Shown piece by piece: positions 18,711 to 30,478 of a DNA stretch of 64,000 nucleotides. How positions within the stretch are numbered: the first letter of the stretch is position 1; every line of letters begins with the position of its first letter. A model generated the notes under the pieces. It searched no databases. It saw nothing but the letters and a program-made list of their open reading frames with translations, and had not been told where the DNA came from. The position numbers and the translations under genes were made by a program. The stretch lies in contig CAJNDT010003223.1 of assembly GCA_905221615.1 (NCBI GenBank), positions 310,001 through 374,000 of the forward strand, given 5' to 3'. Source of the stretch: Symbiodinium sp. CCMP2592 (lineage: Eukaryota > Sar > Dinophyceae > Suessiales > Symbiodiniaceae).

Positions 18711-19420
18711 TCAGAGACTATTTGAAAAACTTAAAAGCACAACAACTTCCACACTCCGCGAAGCTTTCACGTAACAGCAAATATCAGCCAAGCAACACAC
18801 AGGCACGCTGCAATGGTTCTGGGAATCTTCACCACCCACGTAGTCCCATAGTTGATTGAAGCAGCGTGGACACATGTCTGTTGGGTTTTGGAGTACGTGC
18901 GATGCACAGATCCATGTGCAGCAGTTGGGACACACGCGCCATCTGGGTAGGCAAAGATCATGATCTCTGTGGCAAAGAAAACAAGTAATGGAAGCATTGT
19001 GCTGAATGGGAGCTGGAACAGGGCGATACCGAAGCTCCTGCGCCACATTCGTCGTGCCAGGCCGAACGTACACCCACAAAAAAAACTTGGCCAGTGGACC
19101 TGGGAGCGCCGGTGAACTCTCCCTAGGTCGGATTCTGGCAACTCCGACACCATCGATAATCAGCTCCATCACGTCTTGCTTCCATCGAAGCAAAACACGA
19201 TGAGATTGCTGAGCTTGCAAAGACACCCGCTGTGGTTTGCGGTGAAGCTGCGGTGGCAGATCGCCCGAAGCGAAGGAAAGTGTTTCACTTTCCGTGTAAA
19301 TATTATCAAAGCGGAAGAACGATTGCTTCCTTCCGCTTCGATCTCCCCAGTCACGAACGCCAAGGTACATGCCCACTGCGTTGGGGGGCAGAATAACATC
19401 GAACACAGCAGTGCCCAGCA
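18711..19420 (-). CDS. Paralogue of the ConA/finger protein, 5' end lost in gap
   Basis: The open frame enters from the N gap. FDVILPPNAVGMYLGVRDWG, HRVLLRWKQDVMELIIDGV and the finger CFLCHRDHDLCLPRWRVCPN...CPRCFNQLWDYVGG align segment by segment with the neighbour at 17650-18682, at roughly half identity by eye. A distinct C-terminus (CCLADICCYVKASRS) runs to the stop at 18711 and may be intron read-through. The finger has paired C-x2-C and C-x2-C groups of a RING/B-box-like pattern. Binding partner unknown; a tandem duplication is evident. Confidence 0.6.
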
Positions 19421-19520
19421 NNNNNNNNNNNNNNNNNNNNNNNNNNNNNNNNNNNNNNNNNNNNNNNNNNNNNNNNNNNNNNNNNNNNNNNNNNNNNNNN
19501 NNNNNNNNNNNNNNNNNNNN
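19421..19520. other. Assembly gap (100 N)
   Basis: Exactly 100 N, the usual placeholder for unknown length. It truncates the gene at 18711-19420. Confidence 1.
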
Positions 19521-19865
19521 GGGGGCAGGGGGCAGCAGAGAGGGAGAGCTGGGGCTGGGGGTGGAGGCCGTGGGGGCGGGCTGGGGGGGAGAGGGGGCAA
19601 AGGCAGGGAGAGAAGGGGGAGCTGGCTGGGGCTGGGGTGGATGGGGCTGGGCTGGGGGTAGAGGGCGGGGAGGGAGAGCTGGCGGAGGCGGGCGGCTGGA
19701 GTTGGGCTGGAGGTAAAGGGAAGGGGCAAAAACCGGTGTAGGGGGCAGGGGCAGAGAGAAAAGAGTTGTGGGGCGGGTGGAGGCTGGTGGGGGCGGGCGG
19801 CTGGGGCTGGGCTGGGAGCTGGCTGGGTCAGGGGGCTGGAGCTAGAGGCTGGGGGCTGGGTGGGC
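19521..19865. repeat. G-rich degenerate repeat
   Basis: GGGGCTGGGG, GGGGGCAGGG and GGAGGCGGGC variants with strong G/C strand asymmetry. Potential G-quadruplex DNA. Gly-rich frames here are artefacts. Confidence 0.85.
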
Positions 19866-21030
19866 CACCGACACCTATTTAAATTTTTAAAAATCTTTAA
19901 AATCTGAAAAGCTTGGTTTTCAAAAATTTAAGATTTTAAAGATTTTAAAAGCCTTTAAAATCTTTAAAATCTTTAAAATCTGAAAAGCTTGGTTTTCAAA
20001 AATTAAAGATTTTAAAGATTTTAAAAGCCTTTAGAATCTTTAAAATCTTTAAAATCTGAAAAGCTTGGTTTTCAAAAATTAAAGATTTTAAAGTTTTTAA
20101 AGATTTTTAAAATTTTAAATCGTTAGGTCTGGGCTCCAGGCCACTTTAAATCGTTAGGTCTGGGCTCCAGGCCACCGACACCTATTTAAAATTTTAAAAA
20201 TCTTTAAAATCTTTAAAATATTTCAATTCTGAAAAGCTTGGTTTTTCAAAAATTAAAGATTTTAAAGATTTTAAAAGCCTTTAAAATCTTTAAAATCTTT
20301 AAAATATTTCAATTCTGAAAAGCTTGGTTTTTCAAAAATTAAAGATTTTAAAGATTTTAAAAGCCTTTAAAATCTTTAAAATCTTTAAAATCTTTAAAAT
20401 CTGAAAAGCTTAGGTTTTTTAAATGTTAAAGATTTTAAAGATTTTAAAATTCTAAATCGTTAGGTCTGGGCTCCAGGCCACCGACACCTATTTAAAATTT
20501 TAAAAATCTTTAAAATCTTTAAAATCTTTAAAATCTGAAAAGCTTGGTTTTCAAAAATTAAAGATTTTAAAGATATTAAAAGCCTTTAAAATCTTTAAAA
20601 TCTGAAAAGCTTGGTTTTCAAAAATTAAAGATTTTAAAGATTTTAAAGATTTTTAAAATTTTAAATCGTTAGGTCTGGGCTCCAGGCAACCGACACCCAT
20701 TTAAAATTTTAAAAATCTTTAAAATCTTTAAAATCTTTAAAATCTGAAAAGCTTGGTTTTCAAAAATTAAAGATTTTAAAGATTTTAAAGATTTTGAAAA
20801 TTTTAATTATGTGTCGGTGGCCTGGAACCCAGACCTAACGATTTAAAATTTTAAAAATCTTTAAAATCTTTAAAATCTTTAAAATCTGAAAAGCTTGGTT
20901 TTCAAAAATTAAAGATTTTAAAGATTTTAAAAGCCTTTAAAATCTTTAAAATCTGAAAAGCTTGGTTTTCAAAAATTAAAGATTTTAAAAGCATCTGAAA
21001 TCTTTAAAATCCTTAAAATCTGAAAAGCCT
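19866..21030. repeat. AT-rich satellite with a conserved GC spacer
   Basis: Repeats of AAAGATTTTAAAGATTTTAA and CTGAAAAGCTTGGTTTTC. Units are punctuated by the spacer ATCGTTAGGTCTGGGCTCCA and GGCCACCGACACCTATTTAA near 19866 (partial), 20118, 20143, 20455 and 20666. At about 20811-20845 the spacer appears reverse-complemented, marking an inversion. Confidence 0.88.
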
Positions 21031-21097
21031 GAATTGATATAGTATTGATAAACAAAGCAAAGCCATACGTCAAATAGACCCTAAAGGTCCTACGTAC

Positions 21098-21166
21098 AAA
21101 CCCCTAAACCCTAAACCCCTAAACCCTAAAAGCCCCTAAACCCCAAACCCTAAACCCTAAACCGAT
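21098..21166. repeat. CCCTAAA array
   Basis: Degenerate CCCTAAA/CCCCTAAA units, the first telomere-like tract after the 6.4-21.0 kb island. Confidence 0.8.
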
Positions 21167-22355
21167 TTGGAAACTCTCTGTTCCGTCCAGCCACTCGATG
21201 AAGGGGCACTTGGATGGCGCGCCAAGTCCCACAAGATCCTTCGGGCTTTAGCCTACTTGTCGGGTATCATGGGGAACTAAGGGTTAACTTTTTTGGCTAT
21301 ATAAGGATTATATAGGGATTATATAGGGATGATATAGGGACTATGCTACCCAAAAAGGAAGGTTGCCTACTCTACTACTAGGTTGGAGGCGTCGAGTTTA
21401 GAGGCTCAGAGTTGAGGGTTGAGGGTTTAGGGTTGAGGGTCGAGGGGTGAGGGTTTAGGGTTGAGGGGTTAGGGTTTGGCGTGGAGTGGCGAAGAAGCGG
21501 AAATATCCTGCGACGGTGCAATTTCGAGTGCGTCGTAGTATGACGATTGGTCGTTGGCGCCTGATTGTTGCAGGCTCCTCTTTCAACTCTCCCACCCCGC
21601 GCCGTTCAAGGTGGCCAAACCATTTCAACCTATTCTTTTAGGGTTGAGCACTAAACTCATTCCATGATTTTCTTTATTTCGTCAGCAACGCAGGAACCGG
21701 AGACAGGGGCAGGGGCAGGGGGCAGGGGCAGGGGCAGGGGGCAGGGGCAGGGGCAGGGGCAGGGTGAGTTCGGGCCTTGCAGTCTCACGCGAACGTGCGC
21801 TCGGTTGGCACTCCTTTCACCCCTTAAACCCTGATTGCTACAAACCCCTAAACCCTAAGCCCCACAGCAAGCAAGGCACAAAGCAAAACGTCGACTACAG
21901 TAGCCCTGAGGCATCTCGAATCTCCACCCAACACCTAACTACAGCAATGAGCCTCGACAAGGCACTGGGGTGGGGGGTCCTTAGCCTGAGTTCACCATGG
22001 CCTTGCGGGGGAGGGGGGGGGACATATATTAGGGTGGGTTATATTTGTTAAGCCACCCTAAACCCCAAACCGTATAATTAAGGAACCCTAAAACCTTGAC
22101 GAATACGACTGGTACTCATTCAGCCCGCTACCATGACTGGCCTGCGCACTCCCGAAACGGATCCTGATTTCAACAACACCAACATCCCGATTTAGAGGAT
22201 TTGGCACAGTATCGCTCCAGTGACAGCGTCAAAGGGTTTATCCTATTCGTAACATAGGAGCAAAGGCCCTAAGCAACATAGAATAGAGTTTTGGGATATC
22301 TTTTTCTATCCTATGCAATACTAACCTATCTGAAGGTTACTTGAATTACTTGAAT
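21167..22355. other. No recognisable gene; small repeats
   Basis: Contains GATTATATAGG triplication (21300-21345), TTGAGGGTTTAGGG tracts (21405-21475), a (GGGGCA)n-type run at 21700-21765 and scattered CCCTAAA. A 95-codon frame at 21764-22051 begins inside the simple repeat and is not credible. Confidence 0.5.
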
Positions 22356-22386
22356 TATATATATATATATATATAAACGTATATAT

Positions 22387-22417
<31 letters not shown>

Positions 22418-22560
22418 TATTCATATTTATATTTATATTTATATTTACATTTATATTTACATTTACATTTACATTTATATTGATATTGATATTGATATTT
22501 ATACTTATATTTATATTTATATTTATATTTGTATTTATATGTATACACTTGTGTATTTGT
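22356..22560. repeat. (TA)n, (TTTA)n and (ATATTT)n microsatellites
   Basis: (AT)n at 22356-22376, (TTTA)n at 22386-22420, then hexamer TATATT/TACATT/TGATAT runs to about 22540. Confidence 0.93.
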
Positions 22561-23497
22561 GTGTTGTATCTGTGTATATGTTATATACTTATATATAAAA
22601 TCATTCCCACCCCTATGTTGCGCCCTGAGAAGCGAGGGTCCGTGGCACACGAAAGCTGCTCGGCCGGTTTAATGCCCTTCATCACTTGCCTGAGTGCCGC
22701 TTTGGGTGTAGGAATTAGGGTTCAGGGTTTAGGGTTTAGGTTTTAGATTCGATGGTTTACGGCTTAGGGTTTAGGTCTTTGGGTTGTTTTAAGGGCCTCT
22801 AATGTCGCACGAGCTCTAGAGCCTCTTGGGCAGGCTGCCGTACTCCTTACAATTTGGGTTTAGGAATTGGGGTTTAGGGATTAGGCTTTGGGCTTGGAGT
22901 TTGGGTTTAGGTCTTAGGGTTTTGAGTCTAGGCTTTAAAGTCTAGGAATGTGAAGATCTGAGCTTGGACTTCGGGAATGAGTGCTCCAGGTCCAAACTGA
23001 GTGCTTCCGGTTCGACTTTCTGATCAACGGCTCTAAAGACCATAGCCTTGTCCTTGGTTTAGGATTTAGGGGTTAGGGTTTAGGGTTTTAGGACGCGACC
23101 GGCCCCGCAGGGCTTAGGGTTAGGGTTTAGAGAAACCCTCTAGCACCAAACCTCAAGCGCAAAGCCGTTGCTGCAAACACCCAGGCCAAGCAGCAGGAAT
23201 GAGTCAGCCTTGTAATAAATGTCCACATCGATAAGGCGCAGCTTGTCATCAACCTCGGCAGCCGTTGCAGAAAACTTTACGATTGGGGTGACCGCAAAGT
23301 GGGACATAGTCTTCTATCGGCCCGACAGGGACTAGGGTGCAGCTTTCAGGTTACAGAGTTTAGACGATCGGGATCGGGATCTTAGGTAGAAGCATGACGT
23401 AGGCCCTGCCGGCTGTTCGCCACTGCAGGAACATACGGCGTCGCAAAGCCTTTAAGTGTTCCCTGTTCTCTGACGGGGAGGTATGGGGCTACACAAC
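22561..23497. other. Gene-free, telomere-like motifs only
   Basis: Short TTTAGGG runs at 22715-22780, 22855-22930 and 23058-23130; no frame worth calling. Confidence 0.5.
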
Positions 23498-23608
23498 TGG
23501 AGACTCCAGTATCCATTAATTAAAGAATCTACCTTGATATTTCAAATTCTCCTAGGATCCCTAATATGATTTAGAATATATTCCTTAATTAAGGGATATT
23601 GGAGTCTC
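23498..23608. mobile_element. MITE family A copy
   Basis: GGAGACTCCAGTATCCATTA mirrored by GGGATATTGGAGTCTCTGG; core CCTAGGATCCCTAATATG. Confidence 0.7.
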
Positions 23609-23845
23609 TGGGCCCACCCTTGTCCTTTTAGAAATAATAGACAGAGCCCTATACCTACATCCCTTAGTAGGAATTATTTAAGAAGGTCTACTAGCCGGTC
23701 TGTTTATTCTTTTGGGGGAACCATGAAAAAGGACAAGGCTGCTCTGGGCAACTGGTATGAAACCCTAAACCCTAAACCCTAAACCGGTATAGTTATCCCC
23801 TACCTGTCTTTTCGGAGTCGGCCCTCTGGGGCACGTACTATAGGG

Positions 23846-23954
23846 GCCTTCATAATTAGAATAGGGTCTCGGGGCCCATCACTATACTAGGCCCATGATA
23901 CTATAAGTATAATAAGGAACCCCCAAAATAGTATAGGCAATTATTAAGGCCCTC
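23846..23954. mobile_element. MITE-like family H copy
   Basis: GGGGCCTTCATAATTAGAAT at the left and AGGCAATTATTAAGGCCCT at the right, an imperfect palindrome; relatives at 41108-41220, 44921-45013 and 53815-53925. Confidence 0.5.
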
Positions 23955-24255
23955 ATTGCCTCACTGTATCTGAGCAACGAATCGAGGGACTAAATGCGAG
24001 CATGGCAGTGCACGGCCCTAAACTCCTAAACCTAACCATCGAAAGCGCTTGACCCCGGGCTTCTCGTGCCTGCCGTGTATAAACAGTTAGCGGGTCAGGT
24101 TTAGGGTTTAGGGTTTCAGCCCCCAAGCATACACGCTCAGGGCTTCGGGCTCAGGGTTTACACCCAGACCACGCGCTACCGCTTGATTAAGCAACATCCC
24201 TTCCTGAACTAAGGGGCGCATTGCTGCCCTCAAAGGAATGTGGCAGTTCTCACAT

Positions 24256-24348
24256 GGGAGTCTCCAAAAATAGGGGGTAGTACCCTCAGTAGTAGGATCC
24301 TTATTATAAGGACCCCAAATAAGGTACCCCTAATTTCGGAAACTCCCA
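24256..24348. mobile_element. MITE family B copy
   Basis: GGGAGTCTCCAAAAATAGGG to TAATTTCGGAAACTCCC; core AGTAGGATCCTTATTATAAG shared by the family. Confidence 0.72.
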
Positions 24349-24840
24349 CATTCGGATCGCTAACTAGCGATCCATATCACCTTCCGTACAATATAGGGAT
24401 CCGAATAACGGGTAACCAGTATATGACAAACTGCCCCGTCATCCTTATATACGTATGATATAGAGAACCCAAGAGTCGTCCTTCTATTCAGCACTCTGCA
24501 TTAGGCCGCGTACTGCCAAATCCAAATTCCCGAACACGTAAATCTCGCATCACCGAACCCCGGAGTCTCCACCTAAACCCTCAAACCCAACGCGCCTCAG
24601 CCTCAACCCTAATGCCCAACAACAAACCCTGGACCCGCCGTCACAGCGCTATACACTGCTGCAGAAGAACTTACGAACCCTGTAAAACCCATCAAGCCCG
24701 CACAAAACAAAACACTCACATAAACCCTGAATCCAGAAACCCCACTGCATACGGAAGCATGCCTCCGCCACGGCAAAGCCATACATCTCGATCAGCTCAC
24801 CGTGGCCCTGGTTTCTCTAACGCGTTCATAAGGCTCTAAG

Positions 24841-24943
24841 CGGGAGTTGCCGAAAATTCGGCATACCTTATCTTGGGGTCCGTATAACAAGTATTGTTTT
24901 GGGGGTACTATATATTCGGGTCCCCTAGTTTCGGAAACTCCCA
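24841..24943. mobile_element. MITE family B copy, diverged centre
   Basis: GGGAGTTGCCGAAAATTCGG to TAGTTTCGGAAACTCCC. The usual GGATCC core is replaced by CCGTATAACAAG. Confidence 0.65.
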
Positions 24944-25640
24944 TGCAGGGTTTTATAGATTATAGACTTGGTACCCGACTACTTCAGATAAGGCGCTCAT
25001 AAAGGCTGGGCTCTTTAGAGGGATTTATTATTGTTTTTTGCCGTTCGTGTAAGGGTTAATCATGGGCTTGATAGGGGTTTATAAACAACTTTCAACGGGT
25101 GTTAACTTGGCTGACTCCTGAACCACTCCTAAAACTTAAACTTTTAGCCTCCTTATTGTGGTTCATATAGAAACCCAAAAAAGTCCCAAGAGCCAACCAG
25201 AAGAATACAAAGTTAAGACGCCCAGTTTTAGAGAAGGTGGGGGATCCAGCGAGTAGCATTCAAGGCAGAGGGTTAAGGTAGAACCGGGTTGAGGTTGCAG
25301 GACTTCAAGGGGTTTTCAGGTTCAGAGATTGGTTTCTGATTCATAAAGGCCTTCCTATGGAATTTCGGCTTTTTGCGAAGCCTTCCTTGCAACCGCGGTC
25401 AGCGGTCGAAAGCTCCCATCTGGGAAGGAGGCTGGCTGTCAGTTGGATTTGGAGGACTGATTCAGCCCTCTTTTCACCCCTCAACCATGCTGAGACCATG
25501 TACCCAAGTAGTAATATCTAAGGCCGTAAGCTACTTATAATAGAATATTCTGGGAACCCCACTGAGGCCTAAGTAGTTACATACTCCCCAACCGACTGTG
25601 CCAGTCTCAGGCTTCTGCTGAAAGTGCATTTGGCTGCTAG
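24944..25640. other. Repeat M copy plus unique sequence
   Basis: Holds the second copy of repeat M (25104-25250: ACTTGGCTGACTCCTGAACC to GGGGGATCCAGC). The remainder shows no gene. Confidence 0.5.
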
Positions 25641-25647
25641 GGATTCC

Positions 25648-25753
25648 CAGAGACTCCAATATCCCTTAATTAAGGAATATACCTTAAATTATAGTAGGAT
25701 CTCTAATATGATTTAAGGAATATTCCTTAATTAAGGGATATTGGAGTCTCTGG
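25648..25753. mobile_element. MITE family A, best-preserved copy
   Basis: CAGAGACTCCAATATCCCTT / AAGGGATATTGGAGTCTCTG are perfect inverted ends. TTAATTAAGGAATAT arms are perfect, and the core is TTATAGTAGGATCTCTAATA. Confidence 0.8.
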
Positions 25754-26182
25754 ATTTAGAGCGGTTTCTATGATAAGGATCATTCTCAGAACAAGTGTTC
25801 TGAGTCTTGGTCCTCATGTTCCGATAAAACACGGGTTGATTGTGACGATGAACTGTGGCTCTTGGCGACAGGCAGGTGGGGTAGTATGCAGGCTACAATC
25901 ATTGATGGCCTAAACCAATTGAGCACGACTTCTGGCAACCTTCATATCGCACACCGCACTCAATCCTCGCATGGATCCTTATTACAAAGACCCCTAAACC
26001 CCAAAACACAAAACCTTAAAACTCTAGACCCTGAAACCCCCACCCTAACCTCACAACCCTAAACCCTTCAGTATAAGAAGCCCCCTTAAAGGATCCCTTG
26101 AAGGATCCCTTAAAGCAGCGGGGGGTACCTTATTTTGGGCTCCTTATACGAAAAGAAGTCAACAGGCAATCCAAAGCAGGGT

Positions 26183-26298
26183 CTACTTGGAGGTTCATGG
26201 GTAGTAATAAGTCTGGTTATAAGTCCCCAAATATAGGTTAGAAGTAGAGTTACCCTACTTATAACCCGGCTCATAACTACCCATGAACCTCCAAGTAG
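26183..26298. mobile_element. MITE family C copy
   Basis: CTACTTGGAGGTTCATGGGT / ACCCATGAACCTCCAAGTAG perfect ends; AGGGT on both sides may be part of a target duplication. Confidence 0.78.
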
Positions 26299-26710
26299 GG
26301 TGGTTTTAAACGACTAAATTCGGAACAGCAAACCCCGGGTTGAGCCTGGGGTTCAGCACAGTGGTTTCGAGTTTAGGGTTTAGGGGTTTAGGGTTTAGGG
26401 TTCAGGGTTTAGGGTTTAGGGTTGAGGGTCATTTCCTTTCCGCATGCACGAGAGTCTGATTCACCCTCCCGGTCGACTCGCAACCAGTTTCAGAAACCTG
26501 AGAGAACCATAAACCCCAAGTTCCCATGTACACAAATAGTGTATACTTTGGGCCCAATGTGCCTATGTAGGGAGTACTTTAAGGCCGAAGTAGATGCTAT
26601 TTGGGTACATGTACCCTTAGGGTAAAACTAGATCCAAGCAGTCCCAAACCTCCGAAAGCGAAGGACTTCACCCGTGACGATGCTTCTCAATGATATGATA
26701 GGGAGATGAA

Positions 26711-26819
26711 AGTTACCGAAACTCAGGGTAATTACCGTATTTGGGGGGGCCTCATCATGAGGATCCTACTATTTAGGTACTACATTAAAATTGGGGTCCC
26801 CTATCTTCGGGAACTCCCA
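26711..26819. mobile_element. MITE family B copy, diverged
   Basis: AGTTACCGAAACTCAGGG to CTATCTTCGGGAACTCCC, core AGGATCCTACTATTTAGG. Confidence 0.55.
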
Positions 26820-26901
26820 GATAGAAATGCAGAACCAGCCTGATGGCCCTCGTACGTGCCAGTGAAGTTGCCTCGGCTTCAAACGCTTCGGATCAGGGTT
26901 C

Positions 26902-26990
26902 CCAGAGACTCCAAGATCCCGTAATTAAGGAATGCCTAGGGACCTAGGCCTCCTTTACGGGATCTATAAGGGATCTATATGCTTCCCGGC
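26902..26990. mobile_element. MITE family A2, half element
   Basis: CAGAGACTCCAAGATCCC then TAATTAAGGAAT and CCTAGGGACCTAGG. The same half element, starting identically, recurs at 28031-28105 and reverse-complemented at 39125-39230. Confidence 0.55.
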
Positions 26991-27055
26991 TTCAACAGTA
27001 CGCTTGGGTGCAGGATCGAAGAAGGTGCCAGGACTTGGGATGTTCAGATTCCCTC

Positions 27056-27178
27056 CCAGAAGGCTCCAATACCCCGTGGTTAAGGATTCTACCTTATAAA
27101 TCTTATCAGGCATCCTACTATATGTTTGAAAGGTATGTTCCTCAATTCAGGTTTAATTGAGTGACGTTGGAGTCTCTA
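27056..27178. mobile_element. MITE family A, strongly diverged
   Basis: CCCAGAAGGCTCCAATACCC to TTGGAGTCTCTAGG with a CATCCTACTATATG core. Confidence 0.5.
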
Positions 27179-27349
27179 GGCTTCGGAAAGCTTATGCCTT
27201 AGATGGCGATGGGGCGCGAAGCAGAGGGCTGACAGACGCCCTGGCATGCTGTGATGCTTCAACGCTTCAACAATCTGCTACACATCTGCGATGTCGGTGA
27301 GAGAGTCTTGATCCAAACTTTCCGTACGATTGCTTCTTATATGCGTTGA

Positions 27350-27800
27350 ACCCGAAACTCTAAACCCTGAAACCCTCAACCCCTAAACCCTTACTCCCAC
27401 CGAGACCCTGCTCGAATCCCTACACTCTTCAATCCTAAACCCTTAGCCCGAAGCCGAACCACTAAACCCTAGAACCCTAAACCTCTAGAACCCCAGAGCC
27501 CTAGAACCCTAGAACCCTGGAGCCCCAGCACCCCGCAACTCCAGAACCCTAGAACCCTACAACTCTAGAATTCGAGAACCCTACAACCCTAAAACTCTTG
27601 TCCTCTAGAACCCTAGAACCCCAGGGCCCTAGAACCCTAGAACCCTGGAACCCTAGAACCCTAGAGCCTTAGAACCCTAGAGCCCTAGAGCCCCAGAACC
27701 CTAGAGCCCCAGAACCCTAAACCCTGAACCCCTAAACCCTGAACCCCTAAACCCCTGAACCCTAAACCAGAAACCCCTAGACCCTAAACCCTAGAAGCCT
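27350..27800. repeat. ACCCTAGA/ACCCTAAA degenerate array
   Basis: Dozens of CCCTAGAA, CCCTAAA, CCCCAGAA variants, a drifted telomere-like array with a 7-9-bp period. Confidence 0.8.
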
Positions 27801-27885
27801 TGCGGGGACCGAGTGGCCCCAGTGACGCCAGGAAAAGGAAACACGGGGAGGCGGTGAAAAGCACTCCAAGACCTCACGTGAATCA

Positions 27886-28014
27886 TAGGGACCCTTAGGG
27901 GGGTTAGGGGGAGCGGGGGTAGGGGGCCTTAGTGCCCATAATAAGGACCTAATAAGGCCTATTTAAAGAAGTTTTGTCCCCTACCCCCCCTCCCCCCTAC
28001 CCCCGTAAAGGTCA
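27886..28014. mobile_element. MITE-like family F, copy 1
   Basis: A G-rich left arm (GGGGGTAGGGGG) pairs with a C-rich right arm (CCCCTACCCCCGT). The centre CCTAATAAGGCCTATTTAAA is shared with the copy at 38508-38640. Confidence 0.6.
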
Positions 28015-28030
28015 ATATGATTGAAGGGTT

Positions 28031-28212
28031 CCCAGAGACTCCAAGATCCCTTAATTCAGGAATACTTAGGGACCTGGGGTTCCTTTATGGGATCTATAGG
28101 GTTTCCAGGGTTTAGGGTGTTCAGAGACTCCAATATCCCTTAAATAAGGGATATACCTGAGATATGAGGGATCCTACTATAACCTAAGGCACATTACTTA
28201 ATTGACAAATTG
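28031..28212. mobile_element. Two family A fragments in tandem
   Basis: CAGAGACTCCAAGATCCC (28031) and, after GTTTAGGGTGTT, CAGAGACTCCAATATCCC (28122) with a GAGGGATCCTACTATAAC core; the right arm is lost. Confidence 0.5.
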
Positions 28213-28639
28213 AGGGTTCTGGGTTAAGGCTTTCGGGTTTAGGGTGGGTGGTTCAGGCCTTGGGATTTAGGGTTGAGGATTTAGGGCTTAGGGGATCTAG
28301 GATTTAAGATGTATCGTATGGGGCATATAAGGATGGAAAAGGATTTAGGGCTGAGGTATATTGAGGCCTTAGAATTTGGGATTTAGATTTGGGATCTGGC
28401 TTTTGCCCACATTTTGGGCTATGGAGCTCAATGTTCAGGGGTGATGTGATCGGAGGTTAACCGCATGGGATTTAAGGTTTTGGTGCTTTAAAAAGTTTCA
28501 GGGTGTAGGCTCACGGTCACGGGAGTTCGGGCCTGTGAAACATTAGGGATCCCTTGGTCCGGGGTCCTTCTGATCAGGATCGTACTGTTTCGGGTTTACA
28601 TTTAGGGCCCATTTCTGTTTGAAACTTGCAGAGGAAAAG

Positions 28640-29300
28640 CTGTTCGAATTTAAAGCTTTGATAGTTCGGCTGAGCCCCGAGTGGATCGTGCCAGCGAGCG
28701 CTCCATAGGCAGTTCAGGCAACCCTGGTCAAGGCTGCGACACTGTGCGCTGTACGGTGTCCTGTTTTGTATGTTTCTCGGTGCTCACTGCTTCGAAGAAA
28801 GCGCATGTCCTTCCGGTTGAGCGGTACGCAACGCTTTTGACACCGCGCGGTGATCGGGCGGAACGTCTGTGATGACAGGCGCTCTCGCCGAGGGCTCAAA
28901 CACCCCGTGACTCGAAGAGTTGCCATCGTGGTGGCGATCGCGAATGTGCCTAGCGAATTGAGCCCAACTGAAGTGTTGGTGTCTGTGGCCACTGTGGGCG
29001 TTCCCATGTACCCAGGGATGGGGCCAGCAGTGCAGATGATCCTAGCTGCGGGCAGCTCTCACTGCGTTGGCGCGCTCTCCGGTGAACAACGCCATAACGA
29101 GAAGCAAGTTCCCTGGGTTCATGGCCTCACCAAGGCCTCCACAACCCGCGGTGACCAGACCAGGCACCCTTCTGCGGGCTTCTGCAGGCCGGGTTGCTGG
29201 TCGGTTTGGGTCCAGGTTCGGTCTGGGATGTCTGTTTGAGGGTTCGGGGCCGACAGCCTTGATGTTAAGCCCTCCATTCCTGACCTTACGTGAACCGGCT
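28640..29300 (+). other. Coding-like island, unrecognised
   Basis: Free of telomere-like motifs and richer in GC than its flanks. The best frame (28850-29239, plus, 129 codons) contains KHPVTRRVAIVVAIANVPSE and VATVGVPMYPGMGPAVQMIL. I do not recognise it, and the opposite strand also has a 97-codon frame, so it may be neither. Confidence 0.25.
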
Positions 29301-29347
29301 TGAAAACTCCGACGGATTGCAGAACTTATGCCTCCACGTTGCAGATA

Positions 29348-29450
29348 TGGGTGGTTGTCAAAACCAGGGTCTCTTTTTGGGTACCTTTATATAATAGGTG
29401 CCGTATACAATGGGGACCCAAAAAGGACCATAATTTTGATAACCACGCGT
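29348..29450. mobile_element. MITE-like family I, copy 1
   Basis: GGGTGGTTGTCAAAACCAGG mirrored imperfectly by ATAATTTTGATAACCACGC; relative at 35630-35708. Confidence 0.6.
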
Positions 29451-29699
29451 ATAGTGATTTTAGGTTACCTGGTGCCACAATATAATGAGACCAGGATGGT
29501 TTATGTCATACTTACGTCCTAGCATGATACTCCAGTATAAGGAATATGCCCCCAAATCCCTCATAAAACACCGAACCGCTGAGCTTGGCGGCCTAAACGC
29601 TCCCACGGAGCCCAGAATTCGAAAGCCCTCGATTCCTTTACCTCCAGGTCACAACTGTAGTCCTAACCATCGGAGCCCTGTGGACTGCAAACATCTGAG

Positions 29700-30094
29700 A
29701 GCACTAGCAGCAGCAGCAGCAGAAGAACGTCGAAGTAGTAGTAGAAGTAGAAGTAGAAGTAGAAGTAGAAGTAGAAGTAGCAGTAGAAGTAGAAGTAGAA
29801 GTAGAAGTAGAAGTAGAGGTAGAGGTAGAGGTAGAGGTAGAGGTAGAGGTAGAGGTAGAAGTAGAAGTAGAAGTAGAAGTAGAAGTAGAAGTAGAAGTAG
29901 AAGTAGAAGTAGAAGTAGAAGTAGAAGTAGAAGTAGAAGTAGAAGTAGAAGTAGAGGTAGAGGTAGAGGTAGAGGTAGAGGTAGAGGTAGAGGTAGAAGT
30001 AGAAGTAGAAGTAGAAGTAGAAGTAGAAGTAGAAGTAGAAGTAGAAGTAGAAGTAGAAGTAGAAGTAGAAGTAGAAGTAGTAGTAGAAGTAGTA

Positions 30095-30164
<70 letters not shown>

Positions 30165-30236
30165 GAGTAGAAGTAGAAGTAGAAGTAGTGGTAGAAGTAG
30201 TAGAAGTAGTAGAAGTAGTAGAAGTAGTAGTAGAAA

Positions 30237-30313
<77 letters not shown>

Positions 30314-30382
30314 CTAGTAGTAGTCGTAGTAGTCGTAGTAGTAGTAGTAGTAGTAGTAGTAGGAGTAGAAGTAGTAGTAGTA

Positions 30383-30464
<82 letters not shown>

Positions 30465-30478
30465 CAGCAGCAGCGGTA
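29700..30478. repeat. 780-bp (AGTAGA/AGT)n array
   Basis: Blocks of AGAAGT, AGAGGT and pure AGT units. It yields very long Ser/Arg, Leu and Thr frames on both strands, all artefacts. Two AGAGGT blocks (29815-29855, 29953-29995) are repeated at a ~140-bp distance, so part of the array duplicated internally. Confidence 0.95.

Noticed and set aside
19169-19729. Frames of 115-186 codons spanning the N gap
   Set aside because: They run through 100 N and G-rich repeat; only the part left of the gap belongs to a real gene.
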